From the NCBI GenBank assembly GCA_005798825.1, contig SYIL01000008.1:1-64000 (forward strand): DNA of 64,000 bases, read 5' to 3'. The position numbers and the translations under genes are program-made. The notes under the pieces were generated by a model. That model made no database searches. It saw only the letters and a list, made by a program, of their open reading frames with translations, and was not told the origin of the DNA. Below, piece after piece: positions 32,399-42,425 of the stretch. How positions within the stretch are numbered: the stretch's first letter is position 1; the number at the start of each line of letters is the position of its first letter. This stretch comes from Bacteroidota bacterium (lineage in GTDB: Bacteria; Bacteroidota; Bacteroidia; NS11-12g; UBA955).

Positions 32399-34672
32399 TT
32401 ATGGCTTCTTGCGAATATAAATGAATTTACCCATGGCCGTTTCTGTGCCATCGCTGTTAATTGCAAATACAATTAAAACACCACTATTGGGTATGGTTCC
32501 ATCGTGCCTTAATCCATTCCAAGTGGCCTTTCCACCATTGGCTTTGGTTTGATAAACCAGTTTGCCTGTTACATCTGTAATCTTTACTTCAGCATTGGAA
32601 GTAAGACCCTCTATTGTAATGAGTCCCTCGTAAGAGGGTGAAACAGGATTTGGATAAACCTTTATTTTTTCAAAGTTTTCTTGGGCTTCATTGGCATCGC
32701 TCCGATAAGAAATAATGCCGCGGTCTGTTCCGGCAAAAATTTCACCCGTAGTGTTGACTTGACCCAAACAAACAACACGGTTTGACAGCAAGGGGCTATT
32801 TTCTTTGTTGAAATGCAGAATTACATTCTGACCATAGGGTTCAACCAAAAATAGACCATTGTTGGTGGCCATCCATTTTCGATTCCCGCCGTCTACACAA
32901 ATATCATTGATGGTTTCTTCCCCCATCAAATAACCAACCAGGCCGTCTTGTTCCACAATAAATCGGTCTATTTTTGGGTTTGTAAATAAATTAGGAGACC
33001 CGGTGTAAACGTTAAGTCCCTGATTACTTCCGATCCATACATATCCAAGTTTGTCGGATTGAATTGAAAGTATATCATTCGAAAGCAATCCATTTCTGGT
33101 GCCAATAATTACGGATCGATCATCGGAAAGGTTGTCCATCAATTTCCCTTCATCAAATACTTGCAGTCCGCCCGATTGGAGAATCATCCATTTTCGGTCT
33201 AAGTTGTCTATTACCAAATTTTTCACTTCATTACTGGGTAAATCGAAACGTTTCCATTGTCCAGATTGTGTATAACAAATCAAAGGATTGGTACTGCCAT
33301 AATTGGCTATCCACAAATTGCCTTTGCTGTCTTCAGCCATCCCTGAAACCCGCATTAAATTTAGGGGTGGAAGTCTTTGTAAGGGCGAATTTATATCATC
33401 GAAGCGATTGATAATTTCAAAATTTTCACTTACACCATTGCTGTTGTTTATTGATCTCATTACCAAGATGCCGTTCGAATGGGTGGCTGCCAAATACCAG
33501 CCCCTAGATTTTTGAAAATATACATAACTAAAATCGTACATATTTTTATTAAATGATGACGATAGGTTGTTTTTCCAACCACTGGGTAAATAAATATAGA
33601 ATCCAGCATTATTGAATGTATTGCCAAAAGTTGAACTCACACCGCCACTGGATGCCAGTATGTTGGGGGCAGTTTGTGTCATCTTAAAAATAGAAGGATC
33701 AGCGGGTCCATCGGGCATAAAGGCAATTTCCCCTCCAGGGGCTTTTTTGATGAGTCCAGGTCCGATGCCTGTGCAAAACCAGAATAGTTTGTCTTTGAAC
33801 TGGGTCGCACCTACAACCAAGTTGATGCTTTCGTTTACAATAGTTCCATTTTGATAGGTGAAGATATTTCCACCCCGAGCAACATGGGTTCCAAATTCAT
33901 TGTTCCAAATACGAGCAACCCTTTTTTTATCAGGGAGAAGCAAGGCTGAAATCCCCTTTTCAATGGAATAAACAACACTATCACTTTCAAAAATAATTTT
34001 TTGTCCCACAGTGCTAAGAAATGTACATGGTTTTCCTTCAAATAACCAATTCCATTGTTTATAGTCATTGAGATTAACCAATCGACTCCATTTTGCAAAT
34101 CGGATACCTTTATCGGTTCCAATATAGACTGAATCGCCAACGATCAAACTCGACAATACCGGAATGGATATGCCATTCGGCCCAATTGAACTGTAACTGT
34201 CATTGATTTCATTATTGGTTAAATCTATAACCAACAGTCCAAAATAGGTTGAAACCAATGCATTATTGCCCGAAAAATATGCATGGAGTATACTTTTATC
34301 GCCTTGCAACAATTTGGCATAAAAACCAGGAATATTGACAATGATTTGGTCGTTTTTTAGTAAATCAATATTTCCGTCGCTGTAGCCGATCAATAAAATG
34401 TCTTTGTCTTTAAAATAAAACAATGCGCTGATTTCGGCTCCATGAAAACCTGCTGACTTGCCCAGTTTTTCAACCTCGTTTGAGGCGTTTAGAACCCTAA
34501 AAAAACCTTGCTGTGATGCGGCATACACATAGCGATTACTCGCTTCGCAAATTTTGGCATCTTTGTAACTCAAGTGGCTTCGCCATTGACCTGTTTGGAT
34601 TAATTGTGCTTGGACATTCGTTATTTCGAATCCTATTGCCAGAAGAAGGATATATTTTACCAATTGGTTCAT
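32399..34672 (-). CDS. porZ: T9SS surface protein PorZ
   Basis: A 757-aa exported protein. The signal peptide ends TNVQAQ and the mature chain begins with the PorZ-like GQWRSHLSYKDAKICEA. Two beta-propeller regions with ligand-sensor-like blades follow (NLWIANYGS; GYVWIGSNQGLNVYTG; NRKWMATNNGLFLVEP). The end is a CTD-like sandwich (KVYPNPVSPSYEGLITIEGL ... MGKFIYIRK). In Porphyromonas gingivalis PorZ is part of the surface attachment complex (PorU-PorV-PorQ-PorZ) that delivers A-LPS to cargo. PorQ is encoded at 47.7 kb. The gene starts 12 nt after the sprA stop, so the translocon and attachment component appear co-transcribed. A generic two-component-regulator propeller protein is the alternative, but start, length and context favour PorZ. 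Confidence 0.85.
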   Translation of the reverse strand: MNQLVKYILLLAIGFEITNVQAQLIQTGQWRSHLSYKDAKICEASNRYVYAASQQGFFRVLNASNEVEKLGKSAGFHGAEISALFYFKDKDILLIGYSDGNIDLLKNDQIIVNIPGFYAKLLQGDKSILHAYFSGNNALVSTYFGLLVIDLTNNEINDSYSSIGPNGISIPVLSSLIVGDSVYIGTDKGIRFAKWSRLVNLNDYKQWNWLFEGKPCTFLSTVGQKIIFESDSVVYSIEKGISALLLPDKKRVARIWNNEFGTHVARGGNIFTYQNGTIVNESINLVVGATQFKDKLFWFCTGIGPGLIKKAPGGEIAFMPDGPADPSIFKMTQTAPNILASSGGVSSTFGNTFNNAGFYIYLPSGWKNNLSSSFNKNMYDFSYVYFQKSRGWYLAATHSNGILVMRSINNSNGVSENFEIINRFDDINSPLQRLPPLNLMRVSGMAEDSKGNLWIANYGSTNPLICYTQSGQWKRFDLPSNEVKNLVIDNLDRKWMILQSGGLQVFDEGKLMDNLSDDRSVIIGTRNGLLSNDILSIQSDKLGYVWIGSNQGLNVYTGSPNLFTNPKIDRFIVEQDGLVGYLMGEETINDICVDGGNRKWMATNNGLFLVEPYGQNVILHFNKENSPLLSNRVVCLGQVNTTGEIFAGTDRGIISYRSDANEAQENFEKIKVYPNPVSPSYEGLITIEGLTSNAEVKITDVTGKLVYQTKANGGKATWNGLRHDGTIPNSGVLIVFAINSDGTETAMGKFIYIRKKP

Positions 34673-34684
34673 GGGCAGGTACTG

Positions 34685-37600
34685 TTAATTAAAGGTATAG
34701 CGCGCTTCAATTCCAAAGTCTGTTAGGGCAGTATAAAATTGTGAAAAAACCTTTGGTTCCATGATAACACGATTGTATTTGATGGCAACATTTATTTTTT
34801 GGTTTACCTGGTATGTTATCGCTGGACTTATTCTTATGGTTCTTATTCCTGCTATGTATTTATTGACATTTAAATCTATTTTTCGAATCACAGTAACATT
34901 GTCTGTTATGCCTACGGTCAAATCGAATCGGAAATCATTGGGGAGGTATACCCATCTGCCATTTCTTCGGAAAGGCATTGTGATTCCCGTACTGCGATAC
35001 CCTCCAGTTAATTGAAATTCATTGTTGCGCATTTCGGTGAGATTAAAACTGGCTGCAAACAATTTTAGCACCCTAGAACGCTTGTAATCAACGCCAATTG
35101 TCCAATTATTTTTGGTTGTAAGGTTAATGCCGATCATAGGGAAAAATCCTTCGGTTATTGTGGCATCGGCTATTTGGTATTTGGGTAGTAAATCTTTACC
35201 CATTTCAACGGATTGAGTAGAAGAGTATTTGAGATTTTGGGTGTAATTGCCAATGGAATATCGACCAGTATACGCATGTTTAATATTGATATTGCTGAAG
35301 TATTCCGCGAGGAATTTTATTTTTGTGAGTCCATTGTAATTGATATTCCAATTGGGTAGGGGCAATTTTGGAAATCCGCTTATATCGGATATGCCAATAT
35401 CTTGGCCAGAATATGAAGCATAAAATGCACCCAATAAAACATCTTGTGAATTTCTTGAATATCCAATGGGCCATTTTGTAATTGTGTCGATATAAGAACC
35501 GCCAATGCGTTGCAAAGACAATCGCTGGGATGTCGTGTATCGATTGGCTATAAATTGATCAAAAATGGGATTGGTATGGTTGTCTGAGATTGATTTGTCT
35601 TTAACAAAGTGTGTAGAAAAAAACCATCCCGTGATGTTGTAATTACCCGTTTGTGTAAGACCTTGATCCACCCAATTTGCCCCATCATATTTAAAAATAG
35701 ACTGTGTTCCTTGCGTGCTGTTTCTGGCAAAATCCAATCGTATCCTTAGATTTTTAATCGGCTCAATGGTAATATTGCCCGTAGCATTGTCTGTGATGTT
35801 TTTGCGGTAAAAATTCGATTGCCGGAGGTCATTTTTCAACGCGCCATCACCCGCCAGTTTGTAACGCAAATTGGGATCCTGCAATCCGAAAACAAAACCC
35901 AATCCGGGTTGCATATGTTTAAAGTTTGTTCCAAAATAATCGGGTTTGTGGGCAAATCCGGGCAGTTCGGTATTTTCCTTGTATTGATAACTGAAGCTGG
36001 CATTCTTGAGCATACTCAATAAATTCCCCACGAATATTTTCACTGGGTTTGCTTTCTTTGTTTCCGCACCTTTTTCCAGGGCATTGTTAAAGCTGGTAAC
36101 CTCATCCTCTTCTTTTTTAACGGATTTAGATTGCTTGGGTTTTTCAAGATCTCGCAACCAACGAATTTGCTGATATAGTTGGGTAAAATTCATTTGCCCG
36201 CTAAAATTAATGTCTTGTCCATTTTGAATTCGGTTACCCAAGTTTTCAAAAACAGGGGGGGCTTGGAGCCATTCGTAACTCGAGGCATAGGTTACGGTTC
36301 CGTTCATCCAACGTGTCCATTTTATCTTTGAAAATGGCAGGTTGTAATTGGCATTCATATTCTGGTAAAATTTTGTCATTCTACCCAAAGTAAGAAATTC
36401 TTTGCGTACAGAATCAATTTTTAATTTTTCGTCAAGTCTGCCATAGGGTTCTTGGATACGCGAAGAAATATTCGCAGAATAGGTTACAGTCATCGATTGG
36501 GCTAATGGAAGAGAAACATTAAAGTTTCGTAGAAGGACAAAATTTTTGTCAAACATTCGGGGATTTACCTGAATAAACTTATTGTTATTTCTCGATTGTT
36601 GTTCGCTGTACAATCGGTTTACTTGCATTTGGGCACTGAAATTTGAAGGCAATAAATTGAAATTTATATCACGCAGCAGTGTTAAGTTTTTGCTGCGTAA
36701 TTTGTTAAATGGACGGATGTATTGGACATTTTTGGCATATACATAGCCGAGAGTTGCTTGGGTTGTTTTTACGAAGTACTCTTCGATTTGTTGGTTGCGT
36801 CTATAATTGTTTTGATAACTATATCCGAAGACAAAATTAGAAACCGACCAAGGTTTTGCTGCCTTTGATGATCCATTCGCTACCCTGACATTATTAAAGT
36901 TGATGCTGTACAAGGAGTTAAATTCTTCAGCTGCTTTTTGGGTTGCCTTTCGAATGCCAGGATCAGAAATTCGCGCAAGAAAAGGAGATAGCTCTAGGTC
37001 GGGATTAAGGGGATTGTATTTTGGTCTTACATAACTTTCAGAATATCCGATATACATTGGGATACTAATTCCTGTTTTTTGTGCAAAGAATTTTCCAAGC
37101 TCGAGATTGGAAGCGATATCGTAGTTATAATTCGAACTCAAACTTCGGTCGTTGAGTTTTTTGTCTACATCTCCAAAACCAATGGTTCGAATGGTTCCAC
37201 CGACATTGAGTTGACCAAAATCTGCCAACTGCATTTGGATATTCGCCAGAGAGGCCCAGCCACCAGAATTGGCAATTTCTTTTACACGCAATTCATTAAA
37301 CCACACTTCGAAGCATTTTGGATTGCTGGCATTATTTTTAACACCCACCATCATCACCCGCAAATTTCCAATATCGGGGAGTCCCATAACCGTAATTTTT
37401 CCTTTTCCCATGAATTTTATAAAGGGGGCAGTCATTGGCCATGTGGCATTTTGCCGGACAATTTTAAGGTTGTAGAATGAGTCAAACGGAATATCGATAA
37501 AGTTTTCGTCAGGCCAAATCAATTTATCGGCATTGGAAGAATTCATATTCACATATCCCCTTGTCATTTTTAAGGGAATTTCGTATTCATAATAATTGGA

Positions 37601-40600
37601 TGTAAGGTCTGTTCCAAAACGGATAAATGCAGAGACTTCACCGTCGTTTACAGGGAGTGGATTTTTTTCTTCAGCATGAACAAACATTTGCATGCGTTTG
37701 TAATTGCGGGCGTCAAAGGTTGTTGTTTTGAAAGCCGCACGGGCATCACCAGCATTTAAGTCGCAAACCTCGACAGAAAGCGCTTGCTCGTTTTCTAAAA
37801 CAGTGCCTAAACTCGCCATGTTCTGAACCCGATCTATTCCTGGGGGAGATACATAAGCAATGGGTAAACGTTTGCTATTTTCTTCTATATTGACTGTGCT
37901 AACAATAAACTTAGTTCCATCGTTTGGATCGATTGGTACAACAATGCCTGGAGTTTTTAACGAATTGGTATAGCGGCGCCAATCGGCTCTTACCATATTA
38001 ATATACCCCAATCTTAAAATGGCAGAATCATTAAAATTCGTCATTACCATGCGCATAAATCGAATGCTCTTAAAGTCAGAAATATTTCCGACAGCTTTTT
38101 CGAATTCTCGAATGGGAATTTTAAGCTGGTACCAGGTTATTTGGCGGTCTTTCCCGTTGCGCATCTTCACATTGTTTTTTACGATGTCAGAAACATAGTT
38201 TTTCCCCAATTGCATATCGGCAGCATTGATTTTAATCCGGTATTGATAGTAATCTTCACTTTGGTTCAGGGTAAAGTCGCGGTTTACATCTTCATCTGAA
38301 GGCATGGATGTTGAGGATTGTGGCATACCTGCATATTTACCAGCGTACTGCTCAGGATTAGAATTTCCCTGTAAGCCCTGAAAACGTGAGTAACGTCCAG
38401 CAATATCTGCATCCGAAGCATTGTAGCTATCATCAAGGTAATGTGTAAAGTTGTCGTTGGACGGGTCTTTGGAGGCAGTTTGATAATAGGTAGAACCTTG
38501 GCCAAATCCCGATTCAATACGTTTTAGGAAAATAGAATCAAAATGAAGGCGTTCTTGGTCATCATTCATACCATCAAGTCCTAAATCTTGTGATTTGAGG
38601 GTGGTATTGTTATTGTCAAAAGCAAAGTTGATTTGGGGGCCATTGGGGACCAGGGCAAATTGGGTTGTGTCTAAATCAGTATTGGTCGATCCGGTAGAAG
38701 CGAGACCATTTTCGAAAGATTTCCTTCGGTCTGGCAATATGTCTTCACTAACATTTCCCAAATGCAATAAAAGGTCTCCTTTTAGATTTGGATTTTCACT
38801 CATCGGGTCAAGCATCCAAATTTCAATATAGTCAATATTTGCCGCTTCAAAATCGTTTTGGTCTACCTTACGGGTTATACCCGCCCAACTCAACTCAGGC
38901 GTTGTCAAATGTCCATTTGTGTTAATTTGTGAAGGATCGGCATTAAAATTATACAAGCCCCTTACTTTCGGTCTGAAAAACAAGTCAAGTGTCGGTAATA
39001 TCGTAGGCGTTCCTTGGGGAAAGTTTCGTTGTGGGAATACTTCGCGCTGGTCTACCTGGCGCATAAATGGGTTGCTCAATATAGCATCTACACGTTTATT
39101 GATGTTTTCGGGCATGTCGTTATCGCGGTAAAAGAGTTGGTCTATGGTGTAAAAACTGAGGCTAGCATGGTGGTTGAGCCATGTCAATTTATCCAAATTT
39201 TTCGTATCTGGAAATTTATCGGGTTGCTTCTGTGGAACAGCGGCCACCACCCAGTTTGAAACCATTTTAAAATCGTTCAGCAATTCGGCATTCTCGAAAT
39301 CTTCCAGATTAGAAATGCCTCGTTCGCCTCCCTGCGATTTGTGATTGTGCGGAAAGATGCGGGCAAATTCACCATACGCAGTAATGTTTGAAATTTCTTT
39401 TGTTTCCAAAAAAGGCAATTTGTCGACCATTCTTGTGAGGAAACGAGATTTTGAACTATACAAAAAATCAGCACCAATTATGGAATTTAACAGGGGTTCT
39501 TCATTAAAATTTGTCTTGGTGGTCAGTGGCCTTTCATACATATGCAAGGCAGTTACTCCCATGAGTAGCCTTGGGTTATATTTATGTTCCAATCGTCCAC
39601 CCAATAATGTTTTTTGTTGTATATTAAAAAAGCTTTGGCCATCGGCACTCGCCCGAATTTCGGCTCCGCCCTGCAACAATCCCTGGTTGGTAATACGCAC
39701 TCTTCCCAGCGCATAATCCACTTCATAGTCTGCTCCTTCAGTCAGGGGTCTTCCATTTGCAGTAACACGAACAGACCCTCTTTGCAGGTTGGTAGTCCCC
39801 AAAAACAATTCAGCCCCATTGCTGCTTTTATAACTGCCTTGTAAAAAAAACTTATTGTGTTTCACATCTTGTTGGGCCAGCCATTTCGTACTGTCATACA
39901 ATGCGTCGTAGCAATAGTAATCGGCTAAGTCATTTCTTCCATTAAACTCTGTTCTGAGGTAAGTACCAAAAGGCTCGGTAACAGGAAAAATGATGCGTGC
40001 AAATTGTGTGTTTACCGTAATTCCTTCAATGGCATCGAAAATACCATCGGGTTTGCCTTCTTGCTGTCTGTTAAGTTTGTCTAGTCCAAATACACGGATT
40101 AAAGGATTTCCATTTGCCAAACCAGGGGCGTTGGCATTCCCAACCGGTAAATAATTGAAATCAGCACCAGTTGTGTCATCCGAATAAATAACATTCAGTT
40201 TAAAATCTTCCAAACTAAGACTATAGGTATTGAGCGCATAAATATTTTTCATCATTAGCTTCCAAATCGGCAATCGGGTTCTAATGGTATTGGCTTTTAA
40301 CATTTTCAGAAACATCAATTGTTGATTGCCTGGAGCGATATCTCGAGAAAATTCACCCACTTGAAAGGCTTCACCATTATAGGTATACTCAAAAGATACG
40401 GCCAAAATTTCATCGTTGTTGAGGGGTTGGTTGAGCGATATATATCCGAGTTGCGCATTCAATGTGTACTCTTTTTCGTTTAATTGTCTCGCATAGTTCA
40501 ACATGTCAAAATCAACACTCTGTTCAAAATTGGGGAGGGCGGCATAGACTTTATCAATGGCTTGCCCAGTGTTGCGAAGTGCAGGGTCGGCTTGGATTTT

Positions 40601-41749
40601 ACTGTATAAAGAATTTGAATTATTGTCTGGAACGGGGTTCGTTGATCCACCCAAGGAGGCGCGATAAGGCTTTGATTCTCCTAAGTCTTGGAAGGCCAAA
40701 ATATCACGTGGGGTTTCCACATTGGCATTTTTATTGGTCACCCAAACTTCCACACGATTCACAATAACACCACTTGCAATGATGGGAAGGTTTTCCAATG
40801 AGGCATTGTAATTTTCTCTAAAAAATTGGGAAAGAAAAAAATGTTTGTTTTGGTCGTAGTTGTCTGCGGTGATTTTAAATTCATTTAATTGCGCACCTCC
40901 CTTTAATACTGTCTCAGTGCTTTGTCCTTTGTTTTGAGAAAAAACGGTTTTGATAGTGGTTTTACCAAATTGCATTGTATTGGAAAATCCAAATAAATTG
41001 TTGGCAGGTTTGATCAATTGGGTGGGAAGATTTAGATTGACATTGCCCACTTGAATGTCTTTTAAAATACCATCTTGCTTTCCTTTCCATCCCAAATTGG
41101 TTTGGTTGTCAAATTCAAATGCTGCCTCCGTATCATAGTTAATGCCCAACTTTACATATTCTCCGATACTTCCGTTTGCACTAATTTGTATTTGCTGGTC
41201 AAAAACAGGTACGAAATAGCGTTGTTGGCGTTTGGAAAAATTGGGGTTGCGGTTTACGTTAATATTTCCTCCCAATTTTACCATTGCACTGCCATTTAAT
41301 TGGAAGTCGACTCCGCCCTCACCAAAAATTTTTGAAACTGTGGGGTTGTTTAATTCTGCTTTGATTAAGTCACTTACACTTTTGTTATTTCCGCTGAGGG
41401 AATAAGCACTTTGGGTTTTGGTTCTGAAATAATCTTCTCTGATTTGTTTTGCTTGTTGTTGAAAATATTCAGTTACCGAAATAATTTCACCAGTAGGGTA
41501 GCTCAAGGTCCCGATTTGTCGAAATCCTTCATATCTGTTTTCTCGGGCATTGTAACGCCAATCTGTTTTGAGGGGATTCTGCAGGTCTATTTTACTGCCT
41601 TTACTGCCATCTTTACCCACTCTATAACGCAAGGTGTTGGTGTCAGTTTGAGCCCATACTGAAGCAGGTATGTAAATTACATACAGCAGCAGCGCAAAAC
41701 CGAGTTGAATAGGTTTTTTGCGTAGCAGTTGGTCTACGATAAACTTCAT
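34685..41749 (-). CDS. sprA: T9SS outer-membrane translocon SprA (Sov)
   Basis: A 2354-aa protein, matching the very large SprA/Sov family (roughly 2300-2500 aa). A signal peptide (YVIYIPASVWAQ) is followed by alternating amphipathic strands throughout, as expected of the 36-strand barrel that forms the T9SS protein-conducting channel. Recognisable SprA stretches include LGYISLNQPLNNDEILAVSF, GLDGMNDDQER and VRADWRRYTNSL. It moves CTD-bearing cargo across the outer membrane. The ATG is preceded on the minus strand by an AGAAGGA sequence 6 nt upstream, an SD-like site unusual among these genes. A 15-bp direct repeat flanks the start codon. Downstream of ruvA (68 nt) and upstream of porZ (12 nt). 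Confidence 0.96.
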   Translation of the reverse strand: MKFIVDQLLRKKPIQLGFALLLYVIYIPASVWAQTDTNTLRYRVGKDGSKGSKIDLQNPLKTDWRYNARENRYEGFRQIGTLSYPTGEIISVTEYFQQQAKQIREDYFRTKTQSAYSLSGNNKSVSDLIKAELNNPTVSKIFGEGGVDFQLNGSAMVKLGGNINVNRNPNFSKRQQRYFVPVFDQQIQISANGSIGEYVKLGINYDTEAAFEFDNQTNLGWKGKQDGILKDIQVGNVNLNLPTQLIKPANNLFGFSNTMQFGKTTIKTVFSQNKGQSTETVLKGGAQLNEFKITADNYDQNKHFFLSQFFRENYNASLENLPIIASGVIVNRVEVWVTNKNANVETPRDILAFQDLGESKPYRASLGGSTNPVPDNNSNSLYSKIQADPALRNTGQAIDKVYAALPNFEQSVDFDMLNYARQLNEKEYTLNAQLGYISLNQPLNNDEILAVSFEYTYNGEAFQVGEFSRDIAPGNQQLMFLKMLKANTIRTRLPIWKLMMKNIYALNTYSLSLEDFKLNVIYSDDTTGADFNYLPVGNANAPGLANGNPLIRVFGLDKLNRQQEGKPDGIFDAIEGITVNTQFARIIFPVTEPFGTYLRTEFNGRNDLADYYCYDALYDSTKWLAQQDVKHNKFFLQGSYKSSNGAELFLGTTNLQRGSVRVTANGRPLTEGADYEVDYALGRVRITNQGLLQGGAEIRASADGQSFFNIQQKTLLGGRLEHKYNPRLLMGVTALHMYERPLTTKTNFNEEPLLNSIIGADFLYSSKSRFLTRMVDKLPFLETKEISNITAYGEFARIFPHNHKSQGGERGISNLEDFENAELLNDFKMVSNWVVAAVPQKQPDKFPDTKNLDKLTWLNHHASLSFYTIDQLFYRDNDMPENINKRVDAILSNPFMRQVDQREVFPQRNFPQGTPTILPTLDLFFRPKVRGLYNFNADPSQINTNGHLTTPELSWAGITRKVDQNDFEAANIDYIEIWMLDPMSENPNLKGDLLLHLGNVSEDILPDRRKSFENGLASTGSTNTDLDTTQFALVPNGPQINFAFDNNNTTLKSQDLGLDGMNDDQERLHFDSIFLKRIESGFGQGSTYYQTASKDPSNDNFTHYLDDSYNASDADIAGRYSRFQGLQGNSNPEQYAGKYAGMPQSSTSMPSDEDVNRDFTLNQSEDYYQYRIKINAADMQLGKNYVSDIVKNNVKMRNGKDRQITWYQLKIPIREFEKAVGNISDFKSIRFMRMVMTNFNDSAILRLGYINMVRADWRRYTNSLKTPGIVVPIDPNDGTKFIVSTVNIEENSKRLPIAYVSPPGIDRVQNMASLGTVLENEQALSVEVCDLNAGDARAAFKTTTFDARNYKRMQMFVHAEEKNPLPVNDGEVSAFIRFGTDLTSNYYEYEIPLKMTRGYVNMNSSNADKLIWPDENFIDIPFDSFYNLKIVRQNATWPMTAPFIKFMGKGKITVMGLPDIGNLRVMMVGVKNNASNPKCFEVWFNELRVKEIANSGGWASLANIQMQLADFGQLNVGGTIRTIGFGDVDKKLNDRSLSSNYNYDIASNLELGKFFAQKTGISIPMYIGYSESYVRPKYNPLNPDLELSPFLARISDPGIRKATQKAAEEFNSLYSINFNNVRVANGSSKAAKPWSVSNFVFGYSYQNNYRRNQQIEEYFVKTTQATLGYVYAKNVQYIRPFNKLRSKNLTLLRDINFNLLPSNFSAQMQVNRLYSEQQSRNNNKFIQVNPRMFDKNFVLLRNFNVSLPLAQSMTVTYSANISSRIQEPYGRLDEKLKIDSVRKEFLTLGRMTKFYQNMNANYNLPFSKIKWTRWMNGTVTYASSYEWLQAPPVFENLGNRIQNGQDINFSGQMNFTQLYQQIRWLRDLEKPKQSKSVKKEEDEVTSFNNALEKGAETKKANPVKIFVGNLLSMLKNASFSYQYKENTELPGFAHKPDYFGTNFKHMQPGLGFVFGLQDPNLRYKLAGDGALKNDLRQSNFYRKNITDNATGNITIEPIKNLRIRLDFARNSTQGTQSIFKYDGANWVDQGLTQTGNYNITGWFFSTHFVKDKSISDNHTNPIFDQFIANRYTTSQRLSLQRIGGSYIDTITKWPIGYSRNSQDVLLGAFYASYSGQDIGISDISGFPKLPLPNWNINYNGLTKIKFLAEYFSNINIKHAYTGRYSIGNYTQNLKYSSTQSVEMGKDLLPKYQIADATITEGFFPMIGINLTTKNNWTIGVDYKRSRVLKLFAASFNLTEMRNNEFQLTGGYRSTGITMPFRRNGRWVYLPNDFRFDLTVGITDNVTVIRKIDLNVNKYIAGIRTIRISPAITYQVNQKINVAIKYNRVIMEPKVFSQFYTALTDFGIEARYTFN
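41718..41732. repeat. 15-bp direct repeat flanking the sprA start, copy 1
   Basis: TTGCGTAGCAGTTGG, within sprA codons 6-11. It is identical to 41768-41782, 50 bp away in the sprA leader. Confidence 0.85.
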
Positions 41750-41767
41750 TCTAAATCCTTCTAATCG

Positions 41768-41782
41768 TTGCGTAGCAGTTGG
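41768..41782. repeat. 15-bp direct repeat flanking the sprA start, copy 2
   Basis: TTGCGTAGCAGTTGG in the ruvA-sprA spacer. It is identical to the copy inside sprA and probably a relic of a short local duplication, or possibly a leader element. Confidence 0.85.
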
Positions 41783-41817
41783 CGAATAGGCAATTCTTTA
41801 ATTATAGTAGTCGCAAG

Positions 41818-42420
41818 TTACAAAATTTTTAGTGAATTCTTTATCAATTCTTCGATTGTCGCTGATGAGCCCAATGTTTTATTGACCGACAACAAGGCTT
41901 TTTCGGCCCCATTCTTTGCATACCCCAACGTGGTAAGTGCTGCCAAGGCTTCCGCAAAATTGTCGCTATTACCTCCAATTCCTGAAGAGAAACTTGAAGT
42001 TTTTCGACCATTCATTTTATCTCGCAATTCGAGAACAATCCGTTGGGCACTTTTTTCGCCAATTCCTTTGATACTTTTTAGCAATCCAACATTTCCATTC
42101 ATGATGGCAGAAGCCACCTCTTCGGAATCCAAACTCGACAGCATAAGCATTGCGGTATTGTTCCCAACGCCCGAAACAGAGGTCAACATCCTAAACATGT
42201 GTCTTTCATCAGTTTCCCAAAAGCCATACAAAGCCATAGAAACGGGATTTTGGTTTTCAACCTTAAACAATAAGTCAACAAATAGTCGAACGGTTTTGAG
42301 ACCTTTGATTTTTTCGTAAGTTGTTAAACTGATGGTAACAATATATCCAATCCCCTGGTTCCCAATTACGGCATGGGTAGGGTTAAGCGATTCGAGAGTT
42401 CCTTCGATGTAGTTGTACAT
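41818..42420 (-). CDS. ruvA: Holliday junction DNA helicase subunit RuvA
   Basis: A 200-aa protein. An N-terminal OB-fold (MYNYIEGTLESLNPTHAVI) is followed by two helix-hairpin-helix motifs (SVSGVGNNTAML; IKGIGEKSAQRIVLEL) and a C-terminal domain III (~150-200) that contacts RuvB. It binds four-way junctions as a tetramer. The linkage ruvA-sprA is found in other Bacteroidota. Here it sits 5 nt after gldG and 68 nt before sprA, which places a recombination gene inside a motility/secretion transcription unit. Confidence 0.96.
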   Translation of the reverse strand: MYNYIEGTLESLNPTHAVIGNQGIGYIVTISLTTYEKIKGLKTVRLFVDLLFKVENQNPVSMALYGFWETDERHMFRMLTSVSGVGNNTAMLMLSSLDSEEVASAIMNGNVGLLKSIKGIGEKSAQRIVLELRDKMNGRKTSSFSSGIGGNSDNFAEALAALTTLGYAKNGAEKALLSVNKTLGSSATIEELIKNSLKIL

Positions 42421-42425
42421 TAGTC

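Noticed and set aside
37079-37480. 133-aa plus-strand ORF inside sprA
   Set aside because: Antisense shadow of a gene with strong protein-family support.
41768-42319. 183-aa plus-strand ORF opposite ruvA
   Set aside because: Antisense shadow; ruvA on the minus strand is unambiguous.
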